Below are positions 1 to 11,623 of a stretch of DNA of 64,000 nt, piece after piece. Both the position numbers and the translations under genes were made by a program. Below the pieces are notes generated by a model. The model was given only the letters and a program-made list of their open reading frames with translations, was not told the origin of the DNA and made no database searches. The DNA is taken from contig NW_020825399.1 of the NCBI RefSeq assembly GCF_003286085.1, forward strand, positions 62,001-126,000, read 5' to 3'. The stretch is from Drosophila persimilis. Its lineage: Eukaryota > Arthropoda > Insecta > Diptera > Drosophilidae. Each line of letters starts with the position of its first letter. Position 1 is the stretch's first letter.

Positions 1-2227
1 CCAAACTGGGAGAAAAGTCAAGGTTTTACGAAGTGACAATGGCCGAGAATACATATCAAACGTTTTTGACAATTACCTAAACCAAAATGGAATAAAGCGA
101 AACTTAACAGTGCCATACACACCTCAACAAAACGGAGTTGCAGAAAGGGACAACAGAACATTGGTAGAAATGGCAAGAAGTATGCTGCTGCATGCTGGGT
201 TGAGTGAATGCTATTGGGCAGAAGCGATTCGAACTGCCACGTATTTGCGAAATAGAGTGGCAAGCAGCTGCTTGAGCGGGGTGACACCTTTTGAAATATG
301 GACAGGTCGAAAGCCAGTGGTATCGCATTTAAGAGTTTTTGGCTCAGTAGCGATAGCTCTAGATAAAACAAAGAAATCAAAGTTCGCACAGAAAGGCTTA
401 GAGTATATAATGGTGGGCTACTCGGATACGGCCAAAGCATACCGTTTGGTCAGTAAAGAAACCAGGAAACTCGTAGAGAGTAGGGATATCATTTTTGTAG
501 AACCTGAAGGGGGCAAACTAGATGCATCATGTTCCAATGACATAGCATCAATTGAGGTTCAACAAAACCAGGACGCTGAACCCGAAATGGATAGCGAGCA
601 ATTTAAAGATCCAGAAAATGAGCCAGAAAATCAGGAGGAGATTAGGTCTAGTAATGACATTCTTGTAATTCCAGAACCAATAAGATGACCAGGACGCCCA
701 ACCATAGTACGGACGGGTAAACCAGGACGACCAAGGAAGCAGTATCATATGCTCAATGCGATACTGGCAGCAGACGTACAAGTTCCACAAAACTACGCAC
801 AAGCTGAACGGTCTACTGAAGGCGAGATATGGAAAGCATCAATGAAGGACGAGTACGAATCTCTCGTGAAGAACGGCACGTGGTCGCTTACTAAATTGCC
901 TAGCGGGAACGCCACGCAACTATCAGGTTGATAATTGCACTTGGAGTCGAACATGGTCTCCACCTACATCAAATGGATGTTGTCACGGCGTATCTCAACG
1001 GCGAATTGGAAGATGAGGTTTTTATGAGACAACCTGAGGGCTTCATCAGCGAAGTTCACCCAAATCACGTTTTGAGGCTTCACAAAAGTATATATGGCCT
1101 AAAACAATCAGGAAGAGTGTGGAACTCTACGTTGGATGCAACGCTGAGACGCATTGGTTTTATACCGACTGTCAACGAACCCTGTCTGTATCGTAAGCCA
1201 GGTAAAAATATGTGTCTAATAGCTGTCTACGTAGATGACATTATTTTGGCGTGTAAGGACCTAGATGATATATCTGATATCAAGATAAAGATCGCAGCAG
1301 AATTTGATGTGGTTGACATCGGGCCTATGCAATACTTTTTAGGTATTGAGGTGAAACGTGAAGGCAGTACGGGTGCGATTTCAATCAGCCAACGGAAATA
1401 TATTAGAGAGTTGCTCGAACAGTACAATTTGAAAGATTGTCGACAGACGTCCACGCCTCTTGAAGCTGGTTACCAGGTGGCATGCAACAAAGAGGATTGC
1501 CGCAGGGTCGACATCACATCGTTCCAAAAGCTAATTGGAGAGTTATCTTATCTTGCTGAACAAATTAGCACAACGTAACAAGGATCCTCATTCCGAGCAT
1601 GAAGCGGCAGCCAAGCACATCCTTCGATATTTGGCAAAAACTATCGACTGGGAGATATGCTACACAAAGCAAGGAAAGGCAATTGAGTGTTTTGTTGATG
1701 CAGATTGGGCAAGTGATATGACGAACCGAAAGTCATTCACTGGCTATGTATGCATGTTGGCAGGAGGAGCGGTTTCTTGGGAGTCAAGAAAGCAATCGAC
1801 GGTTGCCCTCAGTTCCACGGAGGCAGAGTACATAGCCTTATCATCTGCAGCAAAAGAGGCGATATACTTTCGCAGCCTACTGATTGACTTAAAGCTGATA
1901 TCCAAGGAGTCAGCTATTCAGATGTACGGCGACAACATTGGAGCACAGCAGCTTGCTAGAAACCCCATGTTTCATGCACGTACAAAGCACATCGACGTCA
2001 AGATACATCATATTCGAGAGGTTCTCAAGAGAGGTGAAGTCAACATTGCATATCTGCCAACCGATGAGATGATAGCAGATGTCCTCACAAAGAACTTAGC
2101 CAAGGTTAAGCACCATAAATTTGTATTCGCATTTGGTTTAAAAGATCGTTTATAAGTGCTTGACATGTTATTGAATATTAGTTAAGTATATTTAAAGTTT
2201 GTAAACATGCGTTGTGTTGAGGAGGAG

Positions 2228-2431
2228 TGTTCAAAGTGACCGCCACGATAATTAAATATTGATCTGTAACAACACTGCGCATGTGCCCTGCTGCATATCG
2301 ATGTTCTCATATCGATGTTCTGTATATCGATGTTCCCTTTTCGGTGTCTCTCTCTTGCGTATGTTACTCGGAAGCACATATAATTCTGTATACTGATATT
2401 CTGCTGTCTTACAAATAAAATAACTTTAACA
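2228..2431 (+). repeat. Copia-like LTR, first copy
   Basis: It begins TGTTCAAAG directly after the polypurine tract GAGGAGGAG and ends TAACTTTAACA. An AATAAA signal sits near the end. An alternative start at TGTTATTG (2166) is less likely because no polypurine tract precedes it. Confidence 0.75.
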
Positions 2432-2554
2432 GTTAAGCACCATAAATTTGTATTCGCATTTGGTTTAAAAGATCGTTTATAAGTGCTTGACATGTTATTG
2501 AATATTAGTTAAGTATATTTAAAGTTTGTAAACATGCGTTGTGTTGAGGAGGAG

Positions 2555-2760
2555 TGTTCAAAGTGACCGCCACGATAATTAGATATTGATCTGTAACAAC
2601 ACTGCGCATGTGCCCTGCTGCATATCGATGTTCTCATATCGATGTTCTGCATATCGATGTTCCTTTTTGTCGGCGTCAGTCTCTTGCGTATGTTACTCGG
2701 AAGCACATATAATTCTGTATACTGATATTCTGCTGTCTTACAAATAAAATAACTTTAACA
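2555..2760 (+). repeat. Copia-like LTR, second copy
   Basis: Near-identical to the LTR at 2228-2431. It is preceded by a duplicated stretch of pol tail, 3' untranslated DNA and polypurine tract (2432-2554), so the whole 3' end of the element is present twice in tandem. Confidence 0.75.
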
Positions 2761-3103
2761 AGTAGAAAGTATCGGAGAAAGAGATAACGTCATAATCTCC
2801 GATAATAAAAACAAAACTCAGAAAGTCCATAAGTATAGGTTAAAGATTTGCAATTATTAAGCATTTTTAGTATGTGTGTATACATAAATATAAACCATAA
2901 AAATATACTATTCTGCATTTATATTCAAATAACTTTTGAATTTTATCAATATTAATTCAAGTCCAATACTCTAATAATTCACTAAAAAGAAAAAAAAATA
3001 TATATATAAATTATCTTTTTAAGAATACATAACTCGTATATATAGTAAAAGCTAAAAATAAAATAACTTCATTAGATTACGTTATTTTTAAAAAGGAGGG
3101 AGA

Positions 3104-3600
3104 TGTAGTATGCTCATATTAAATTAAATATACACATTCACGTAAAGTATTCATTATTTCGAATACCCACTGTACCGACGGTACTTAAAGAATACACACT
3201 GTAACACTTTGTTTCAGTGTTTACGTAACAATAAAGTCCCAGACATTCTGGGTGATCGTATTACGATTCACTCAAGAATGCCTCGAGCGACCCAAGTGCA
3301 GCGTCAGCATGTTCCCATGACTTGACGGCACTAATATACATGCATACACACATATATCTTCCCTCGCGCTCTCGCTGCCAACAGCGCTGAGCATATTCAC
3401 ACATATACATACTAACATATAAGAGATAAGAACACATAGTTCTGCCGCTCCGCTGCCGGCGTCACTGGCAGCGCAGCTCCGCGGCTTTTGGCTTACAAAA
3501 GCCCAAAACACAATTGTAAAATTCAGAATATAAAACACAATAAAACAGATCGGAGGGTTGAGCCCCAAAGATCCAAGAAAAGGATTGTACTTCGTTTACA
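3104..3600 (+). repeat. 412-like LTR with internal DNA on both sides
   Basis: 497 bp, starting TGTAGTATGC and ending TTTACA. An AATAAAGTCC signal lies near 3229 and short direct repeats in the second half. A polypurine tract sits immediately upstream and a primer-binding site immediately downstream. Confidence 0.75.
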
Positions 3601-3617
3601 TGGCGACCGTGACAGGA
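3601..3617 (+). other. Primer-binding site, tRNA-Arg type
   Basis: TGGCGACCGTGACAGGA is complementary to the 3' end of a Drosophila arginine tRNA as I recall it (…CCTGTCACGGTCGCCA). It starts exactly at the end of the LTR, as expected for 412-group elements. Confidence 0.75.
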
Positions 3618-4412
3618 CCGATATACGTCCTACGCGATGGATCGATCTAAGGATTGAAAAAAAATAAAAAAAAATTGTTAAAAATAATAAAGACAAAGAA
3701 TGGCCGACATAAAAAAAAAAAATATAATACTATGTGATTTTGTTTTAAAAATCGGACACAGTCAAAAGAAAATTGATGAATTGGAAAAACTATTGAAATA
3801 GTGTTGTCCCCAGTGCCAGTGCCAAGGAAAACCCACAGCAGAAAGCCAAACCAGCCGTTTCGCCAGAACCATGCACGACTGCCGACGATATTACGCACAA
3901 ACCCATGTTGGATTATAATTTATACCCTTAAATTTGGGGACTACAATGCGGCCAGGAATATATAATACCCAAGAAGATTTAACAGCCCGCGCTACAAAGA
4001 GCGTACACGCAACATAAAACCTGTGCGAAGACCAGCACCGGCCCCACCAGACCCAGCAAGGGCCAATAATATATGTGCGAGTGGCATAGGACCGCCCCTT
4101 GCACCGTCGATGGACCAACAGATTCTGCTCCTACCGAGCAAAGGGATGCACTCAGCCTACAAGAGGCTTTAAAAGTGTACCCAAACGATGGACCTCGCCC
4201 ACTCACAATAGCTGAGTACCGGGCACGACAAAAAAAAACCCCCCAACCCCCCACCAAGAAAGGATCAACTTCGCACTGGTGCGAAGAAACGCAAATGAGC
4301 TGCAGAAATGCCATGCCTCATATTGCCAATAATTATAATTTTCTAACTCGAGTTGAATCACCCTTAAAGTGCAACTTGAAAATACTAACCTATGTTAGGC
4401 TATTACTAAAAC

Positions 4413-4464
4413 CATGTGATCGATGTTGAATTATATAATGAAAAACCTGTAAATCGATCACATG
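4413..4464. repeat. Perfect 12-bp inverted repeat
   Basis: CATGTGATCGAT (4413-4424) and ATCGATCACATG (4453-4464) are separated by 28 bp of AT-rich DNA. The origin is unknown. It lies between the decayed 412-like gag and the errantivirus LTR. The next 85 bp (4465-4549) are T- and A-rich with no recognisable feature. Confidence 0.6.
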
Positions 4465-4549
4465 TCCCTTAACATTTTTTTCCTTCCTTCATTTTGGTCA
4501 AATATTAAAAAAAAAAAAATATTTATATATATAGTTAAATATGCGACAC

Positions 4550-5227
4550 TGCAGTTTGCGTTTTAAAAAAGATTTTATTCTTTCACTTAAACTTAGTGCG
4601 CATTGATTAGTTATTTCCCCGACGATGATTTATGTCTAGTGTCTTGAACGGAATTAACTTATGTTGAATTCTCCGACGGTGTCGCGATTGACGTTTGTCT
4701 TGAACAGAACTCATTTGCCTTCCCAAATGTAGACTATTTATATGATGATGCTCGGCTTGGGATTCGGATTTGGATTCGGACGCGTTGGCTTCGACTTCGG
4801 CTTTGGAGTTGGAGTACGTGACTCGATCGATATGTGGGAAAGGCGGCTTTTGATGAAAGGCTTCCGCTGCGTATGATCGGTGTTGCATTACTTGGGGGTG
4901 GCTGAGAATAGGGCCTCTGATTGGTCAGCTACGATGGCGTGGTTCTTGAGAATCGATTAGTAATTGATCTCTGAAGAGTGGCGTGATTCTAGTGCGGCTG
5001 GATTTAGTGCGGCTGGATTCTAATGCGGCATCTATTGTTTTATGTTCCACTTCTAGCTTAGGGTGTTTGTTTACATTGCCTGCAATCGGTTACGCGTGGT
5101 CCATTTCGAGCGTGAGATTGTTTATGGGGTTTCGAAGCTGAGAGTGTCGGATTGTTTATAGTATTGTGGGTGCAGGGTAATAGACATAGACAAGGGTATG
5201 CGGAGCATGGACTATAGATATGTCACT
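4550..5227 (-). repeat. Errantivirus 3' LTR
   Basis: On the minus strand it begins AGTGACATATC at 5227. The distal end near 4550 is uncertain by some tens of bases. An AATAAA signal in GTGAAAGAATAAAATC lies near 4575. Internal short tandem motifs occur at 4985-5030 (three runs of about 15-18 bp containing GTGCGGC or ATGCGGC) and at 4760-4810 (GGATTCGG-like hexamers). Confidence 0.65.
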
Positions 5228-5523
5228 CCCCCATTGTTAGATTTAAGCCTGTCCTCAGGCGATTATCCTTGGATATAGTTCGGGTGCGTCTAAAACTGTG
5301 CCTGCTGGGGATTCTTCGTCTTGTTCTAAGAATGTTTCTATGTGCGGGTTGGTTTTAGGCTTATTGCTTTTACTTAGACTAAACAATTGGTAGCTTAATC
5401 CTATTATGATTATGACAAATAGTAGTATTAAGCTTACATGTAATACATTATTTAATTGCGTACTTTCTATTACAATTTCTTTGGTTTGCAAATAAGACAG
5501 TGGTTTAATTTTTGTTACGTTAT
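4550..5523 (-). mobile_element. Errantivirus (17.6/297-like Ty3/gypsy), env tail and LTR
   Basis: Fossil on the minus strand. 5491-5255 encodes the C-terminal end of an envelope-type protein: a membrane segment (VSLILLFVIIIIGLSYQLF) followed by a cytoplasmic tail. A polypurine tract (AATGGGGGAG) and an LTR beginning AGTGACATATC follow. AGTGAC-type ends are typical of the 17.6/297/tom group. The element is cut on its other side by the BEL element at 5524. Only the 3' end is present; no break is seen in the short env tail. Confidence 0.7.
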
Positions 5524-5830
5524 TGAAATTTTAGAATAGTTTTTCTAAATAACAATACCGAAATTTCTTGGGTGACTGCAATTTTTTATTTTAATACGAC
5601 GAAAGAAAAGGGGTGCGTGCGTTCGATTTCATGGATTTTTCTCGACTTCTTTCATATATTAAAACAATTTCTTCTATGCCTACCTTACCTACGGTGGCAA
5701 AGCGGGGCGAATTCGCCAAGAGCGAGAGAGCGAGCTTTTATTGCGCTCCCGCTTTGCCCTAGCCTAACTTACACTAGACTCCATGAAATACTATCCTAAT
5801 AACAATTATTATTATTCCAATGGCGCTACA
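5524..5830 (-). repeat. BEL 3' LTR
   Basis: Minus strand: TGTAGCGCCATTGG … AAAATTTCA, 307 bp. It contains an AATAAAAGC signal and a GC-rich GCGGGAGCGC / GCGAATTCGCCCCGC segment shared with the other two copies. Confidence 0.85.
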
Positions 5831-8675
5831 CCGGCCCCGTTGAAGGCCTGGAAGGCTTCAAACCATTGGCAGAAGCGCCAATTTGTGTATCGGCCTCCTG
5901 AACGTGGCTCCGCTGCTCGTCCTTAGCTCGACCACTCTGACCCTTCCGTCCTGCCCGGCGGTTGTTCCGACCACCCTTCCGATGAGCCACTGTTGAGGGG
6001 GCAGGTTGTCCTCGGCGACGATTACTAGGTCGCCTTCCTTTATGTTTGGCTCCTCCTGGTGCCACTTGCGTCTTATTTGTAATCCCAGCACATACTCCCG
6101 GGACCATCGCTGCCAGAACATTTGCCTGGCTGACGAGACAAGCCGCCATCGCTTTAAGCAGCTCAGACCCTACTGGTCCGGGGTCCTGGGTGCTGGGGGT
6201 GCGATGAGCGGCCCGCCTGTCAGCAGGTGCCCGGGAGTCAGCGCGTCTCCGTCGCTTGGGTCTGGGCTTAGGGGTCCTAGCAGGCGCGAGTTGAGTACCG
6301 CCTCGATCCCGACCAGCACGGTCTCCAGATCCTCTGCGGTGAGGAGAGCGCTTCCGACTGCCCGTAGGAGTAGGCCCTTGGCAGACTTCACACCGGCCTC
6401 CCAAAGTCCGCCCATGTGCGGTGCTCGAGGCGGTATGAAGGCGAACTCGCACCCGCTTCTTGACGCAAATTCGCGTATCTCGTCCGCTTCCGCTTCTATT
6501 TTCTTCCGCAGTTCGCTGAAGTGGCGACTTGCTCCGACGAAATTTTTCGCGTTGTCGCAGTTCACGCGTTGCGGACATCCTCGACGACCGACGAACCTTT
6601 GGAATGCCAACAAGAAGGAATTAGTCGTCAAATCGGAGACAATTTCTAAATGAACCGCCTTGGACGCAAAACAGACAAATAACGCTATGCAGGACTTACA
6701 AGGGGGCCTTCCACGAATTTTCAGAGTCGTATAGACTGAGCCACAAAAATCAACGCCACATACTGAAAATGGGCCGAGAGCATGGAGCCGGTCTGCGGGT
6801 AAGTTGCATTTAAAGCAACGAATACACGAGCTAACTGTCGCCCTGCAGACCGCCTGAGCATTCACTATCCAAATGAGCTGTCTAAGGATACTCACGAGTG
6901 CTCGTGGGCCGGCATGAAAATTCGTTTGATGCAGATAGCGAACGTATGTCTGCACAAACTGCGAGCGTTTTGTCAATAAAAAAGTGAATCTTGGTATTAT
7001 ATGACATAGGAGCGTTAACTAGTCGCCCCCCAACTCGCTACAACGAAAAAGAGCACCAAGTCCCAGCCTCTTCATGGATGAAGGGATTCAAACGCTGAAG
7101 ACTGGGGCCTATTTGAATTGGATTCACCAATACCAAGCAAGTTGATACACGACTCCTCCCTACGGATCTGTAAGCGCTGTGCTAAGTCCTCAGTTATAAA
7201 ATTGGTTTGAGACCCCGAGTCAAGCAGATCTCGGGCCAAAACATGTTCACCATTATTTGTTCGGACGCTTACGATCGACGTAGCCAGAATAACTCTATCC
7301 ATAGCTGTCGCATGGAGAGCATGCGAAGTGGAAGGTTGATTCTGATTGGGAGGAGGAGAAGAATTCTCTGGGGGTGATGGTAACGCCAGACTTTTATTCG
7401 CCACTGTGTACCTATGCAATAAGGTATGGTGTGAGCAGCCACACACTCGACACTTCTTAGCTTTGCATCGTAATACAGAGTGGCCTGGCTGCAGACAATT
7501 GATGCACAAGGATGCAGTTTTTGCGAATTCGAACCTTTGCATTACTGCCAGCCGACCAAATGGACTGCAATCTGTCAACAAATGGCCTTTCGCATTGCAG
7601 TAGCTGCATTGTTGATTTTTGGTATTCGCGGTGGAACACGCGAATGAGCTCCGATTATGCGGCTTGCTTGGCACAGCTTTCTGCTCCTGCTTTGGTTTGT
7701 CCGAAATTTCGGCCGAAAGATGCTGATGTCTGCGATTAAGCAACTTTTCACAGTCCGTCCAAAGTGGCAGTTTGTCATAATCGAGCTGTTCTTCCCATTT
7801 CTCTTTGGTCACCGGATCGACTCTGCTCAAGACGAGATGAATAATCATCGCATTCGAGATCTTTTTATCATCGCCTATCGACAACAACGAACCATATATG
7901 GATGAGGCGGTATCGATAAGGTTCCTTAAGGACGATGCTGATTGCTGGGTCATTTTGGGAAGATTAAATAGAGCATCAATGTGATTTTTAAAGATCAGAC
8001 AATCATTATCGTAGACCCGTTTTAAGCTAGCCATTGCTTTCTCGTAGTTGGTCTCGGTTACTTGGAAAGCCCTAACTGTTCCCAACGCTTCACCGGAGAG
8101 ACACGAAAGCAAATGGTTGAACTTTTCGATAATTGGAATGCTTTGGTCATTATGAACTAGAGTCTCAAATAAACCTATGAAGTTTTTAAAGTCCGAATAG
8201 TTGCCGCTGAACTGCGGCAGAGCTAACTTCGGAAGGCGAGCACGAGTTGGGCCACCATAAGCTGGTACTGCCTGTATTGTCTCATCAGCTGTTTTTAATG
8301 CGCAAATGAGAGACATTAATTTTGCCTTTGTGACAATTGAGAGTTCTTCCAACTCGACTCCAAATTCATCGTCAATGTCTATATCTTCAATCTTCTCTTG
8401 AAGTTCGCGTGCCGTGTCAATGCTACGCATCAGCGTTTCGAGTCTGCACTCGAGCTCCGTTAATACCAGCGGAATATCCCCCGCTTCTAAACGGTCCGCT
8501 AATAAACGAATGCCTTTGACACGGCAACTGCGCTTTTTCTTCAGCTCTTCAAGGGCGATATTGTTGGCTTTTGAGGTCATATTGATTCTCAATACAAGCA
8601 ACTGAAGGCGAAAGATCGTTTTTAATAATCGTATTTAATGCCGAGGCACTCAATGAAATAATGGGTTATTGTACC

Positions 8676-9075
8676 CAAACGAGGTGAAAATCCAATATAC
8701 CCGACAAATTTAGGGTAGAGCGTCGCTTGGCTGGCGCGTACACGAAAACCACACAAGAATAGCAACGAACAGCAATGGTGACAAGCGAAAACGAAAAATT
8801 TCACCGCTGTAGTTCTGAAGAATGGATGTTGTGTATACGTATGCACCGACAACGATCGACGCTAAATTGATTTGCGAGGCACGACTTTGTCTTAATTGAT
8901 AGTTGGATCCTACTTACACCAAACGAATATACCCGACGAAAACAGGGTAGGTCACTTGGTGTTTGGTTTGGATCAAGCGCGCCAAACAAAAGAACAACGA
9001 TAAGCAACGGTGAAGAGCGAAAGCGAGACGAAAAAATTCACCGCTGCAGCTGCGTATTGGTATGCGTGCTTGGCC
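8676..9075 (-). repeat. Two diverged direct repeats in the BEL leader
   Basis: Two stretches of about 160-190 bp, near 8676-8860 and 8924-9075, share the same order of landmarks: AATATACCCGAC…AGGGTAG, a CAACGA…AGCAA…GGTGA block, and AAATTTCACCGCTG or AAATTCACCGCTG. They lie in the untranslated leader upstream of gag. Confidence 0.55.
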
Positions 9076-9701
9076 AACGACCCAACTATACATATATTTG
9101 ACACAACGAAAACGAGAAAGGGGAAAGGGGGGACAGCGATTGCAGTTAAAATGAGTTATATGTGTAGTTATTGCGTCCAAGAGGGTTAGATGTACATATG
9201 TATATATGTATTAATATATATGCTCAACTCTAACTACAGCATGCAATCGAGCTCTACTATGTCATACGTACATATCTGCCAAGAATTGAAAGCGAGGTGC
9301 AATTGTTTCAGCACAAGACAATAATTGCGAGTTTTTTAATCTTTTCGTTTTCACTCGAGCTTTCAATTTTTTGCACAAATACCTCTTGAGAAGATTGGAA
9401 ATTCCAGGTGCTGTACTCTCCTCTTTTTATGCTGGATGCTCCACTTGGATCTCCTTTGGTAGATGGTATATGTATATATCTCCTTTTGTATATAGCTGCA
9501 GACAGGGTATTGCACGACAACGCGGTGATTTTTAGTTTTGTTTGTTGAATTTTTTGCACACACGTCGAGGTCAATTTGGCAATTTAGCTGCAGCACATAT
9601 GCATGTACATGTAGGTATAATAGATTTTGGCTATTGATCTTTTCTCCACTGTGTCACTGTCACTTTTGCCTTCCACTTGAATTAATACGTTTAAATTGCA
9701 A

Positions 9702-9719
9702 GTCCACCCGGGGGCGCCA
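9702..9719 (-). other. BEL primer-binding site
   Basis: Minus strand TGGCGCCCCCGGGTGGAC starts directly after the 5' LTR. The TGG start is expected for a tRNA 3' CCA. I did not identify the cognate tRNA. Confidence 0.6.
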
Positions 9720-10028
9720 TGAAAATTTAGAATAGTTTTTCTAAATAAAAGATACCGAAAAAACTTGGGTGACTGCAAATTTGTATTTTAAAACGACGAA
9801 AAAAAAGGAGTGAGTGTGTTCGTTTTCATAGATTTTTCTCGACTTTTCTTCAAATATTCAAACAATTTCTTCTGTGCCTACCTTACCTACGGTGGCAAAG
9901 CGGGGCGAATTCGCCAAGTGCGAGAGAGCGAGCTTTTATTGCGCTCCCGCTTTGCCCTAGCCTAACTTACACTAGACTTCATAAAATACGATCCTAATAA
10001 CAATTATTATTAGCCAAATGGCGCTACA
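9720..10028 (-). repeat. BEL 5' LTR
   Basis: 309 bp. It differs from the LTR at 41456-41764 at only about nine positions by eye, far fewer than from its partner at 5524-5830. The five bases after it (CTTGT, 10029-10033) equal those before the LTR at 41456. Confidence 0.85.
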
Positions 10029-11551
10029 CTTGTATCAGTGACATATCACAGAAGTCCGGATATAAAATTTCGTTGCTCTAGCTCTTATAGTCTTTGAGCA
10101 CTAGGCGCTGATAGACGGACACACAGACAGGGCTCAATCGACTCGCCTATTGATTCTGGTCAAGAATATATATACTTTATGGGGTCGTAAACGATTCCTT
10201 CTGGACGTTACACACATCCACTTTTACCATTACTCATTTTGAGTATCGGATATAACAAGTGGAGTTTAAATTCATTTCTCCCAGTGCTCCATCGTTTGGC
10301 GGCCTCTGGGAAGCGGCGGAAAAATCAGCAAAAAAGCTGTTGATAACAACCATCAACACAGCCTCATTAACATTTGACACTTGAAGAATTCAAGTTGACG
10401 CTACCTCTGGTCTCAACAGCTCAGCTCGAAGTCTTCAGCATCATCCCAATTCTGTTTTGGGATTCAACAAGTTGGAGGTCAAATACCTCAAAACCACCAT
10501 AGTAACTGTGGACATCCACCGGGACCAGTTGATTGACACTACCCAAGAGTAATTCCGACGTTGTCTTAAAGTACACAACGAGGAGTTAATCTGCTTTGAC
10601 CATCAGACGATCTTCAATGTGGACAATCGCTGTGAGTTTCAACTGTTTAACAATAAAACAGAAACACAGTGTCAGGTAACACACACAAAGGCTGACATGG
10701 TGTGGCTAAAAACTCAGCATCCAAATAAATGGATCTTCGCAACGCATTCCACAACTAAACTTTAAACAGTATGCAACGGAGTTCCGTCAACCACAACACT
10801 GGAAGGAACTGGTCTACTCTCCATGTCCCTTGGATGCACTGCTCGCAATACTGAGGTAAGAATCAGCACCTTCAGTACCACAATCAGCGAAGTAAAATCA
10901 ACCTACACTCGGTTTGGTGACGTGAGCCCACCGAAGACATGACCCGCGCCACCAATATGTCAACTGAAGAATCAGACATCAGACTATCATCAAGATGATC
11001 TTGATGATCTACGCCAGCAACTATCAGCCATCAATCATCACGAGCTGCCACACCATCTCACCTCGTTGCCTACGGAGCCCTAGCAATATCAATTCTATTG
11101 ATCATTGCATACATCTTCCGGAAGAAGTATCAACTATGGAAACCAAGGCCATCAAATCCCGATCCAGCCGTGTCATCACCCCTTATCCGCTTGCACGCCG
11201 ATTTGCCGTCGACTTGAACGATGGTTGAACACCGTTTCAACGGCCGGGAGAATATTCAGTTGCAGAAATATGCTTTATTAATATTTTATAATACCCGTCG
11301 TCATCGAATTAAGGTCTTCAATATTAGCTTAGACATTTAAAACATTCTTAAAATACGTTTCTAAGATGTGCAACCGATAGAGAAGATCATCATTGCATAT
11401 CGGGGTTTCCGATTTAGCATCTACCACAGGTTTGATCCGAGATATATTGCGTTTTATATTGCTCCGTTGGCATTTTAAATCTTCGAGCGTTTTGTTGTGT
11501 AGTGTAACTACGCTGACACAGATCTAGAGCTTCCAAAAATAACACAGGGAA
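10029..11551 (+). mobile_element. Deleted BEL-like element, array unit A
   Basis: First visible unit of a head-to-tail array of an internally deleted BEL-like fossil. 10029-10255 is the right-hand part of the TTATACCCGATAC repeat. From 10280 comes an integrase remnant (APSFGGLWEAAEKSAKK), then an envelope-like remnant about 10450-11220 (KTTIVTV, CLKVHNEE, a hydrophobic stretch near the end), a polypurine-like GGCCGGGAGAA, and an LTR-like end 11253-11551. It begins exactly at the BEL LTR, with target half CTTGT. Coding parts are broken several times over. Confidence 0.75.
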
Positions 11552-11623
11552 GGTTAGGTTAGGTTAAGGCGGTAGCCGGGAGGGGGGGGATAAGAGCCTC
11601 CCGCCCCCAAGCTCACTTGGACC
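11552..11623 (-). mobile_element. 72-bp 3' stub of LOA LINE 1
   Basis: Identical to the first 72 bp of the 3' end of LOA LINE 1 (13659-13730), including the TTAGG-like tail, and at the same insertion point (TAACACAGGGAA before it). It runs straight into unit B at 11624. It is best explained as a duplicated copy of the LINE-unit boundary with the LINE body deleted, not as a second insertion. Confidence 0.8.

Larger units (their letters stand above)
1..2760 (+). mobile_element. Ty1/copia LTR retrotransposon, 3' part
   Basis: Fossil copia-type element that enters the window in mid integrase. Parts in order: integrase core (RSDNGREY, then QNGVAERDNRT) up to about 690; reverse transcriptase about 830-1460 with QMDVVTAYLNGELEDEVFM and YVDD; RNase H about 1600-2150 (VDADWASD, LSSTEAEYIAL, KHIDVKIHHIRE); polypurine tract GAGGAGGAG at 2219-2227; then the LTR. 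Integrase before RT before RNase H is the Ty1/copia order. The visible part is broken, with about three breaks. I do not recognise the LTR as copia or 1731, so the family is left open. Age cannot be given because the 5' LTR lies outside the window. Confidence 0.9.
2761..4440 (+). mobile_element. 412/mdg1-like Ty3/gypsy element, fragment
   Basis: Fossil fragment. 2761-3103 is AT-rich 3' internal DNA ending in the polypurine tract AAAAAGGAGGGAGA. 3104-3600 is one LTR. A primer-binding site follows at 3601-3617, then an A-rich leader and a decayed gag-like stretch that includes PRPLTIAEYRARQ near 4195-4235. The LTR start TGTAGTATG and the arginine-tRNA primer site are typical of the 412/mdg1/blood group. 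Polypurine tract, LTR and primer site in that order mean that two elements abut head to tail across one LTR. The coding part is heavily broken and old-looking. Confidence 0.75.
5524..10028 (-). mobile_element. BEL/Pao (BEL-type) LTR retrotransposon with two LTRs
   Basis: Minus-strand fossil. Parts in element order: 5' LTR 10028-9720, primer site 9719-9702, a long leader 9701-8581, gag with ATG at 8580 (coiled gag body, PQFSGNYSDFKNFI, then CCHC-type knuckles CSYCNAKGHLLTDC and CINCLQPGHSVLRC), protease start (DLLDSGSQTNFITEDLAQ), integrase about 6980-6170 (C-x2-C, GVDFCGS, PHMGGLWEAGVKSAK), integrase C-terminus to about 5858, 3' LTR 5830-5524. No RT or RNase H is visible, so it is internally deleted, with a few further breaks. 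The LTRs differ at roughly 25-30 of about 308 positions by eye. The outer flanks (GTTAT and CTTGT) do not match, so the two ends may not come from one insertion. Confidence 0.88.

Noticed and set aside
4748-4815. Ser/Glu-rich minus-strand peptide over GGATTCGG repeats
   Set aside because: It lies inside the errantivirus LTR; a low-complexity reading with no coding support.
5519-10033. Target duplication for the BEL element at 5524-10028
   Set aside because: The flanks GTTAT and CTTGT do not match; the right flank instead pairs with the flank of the LTR at 41456.
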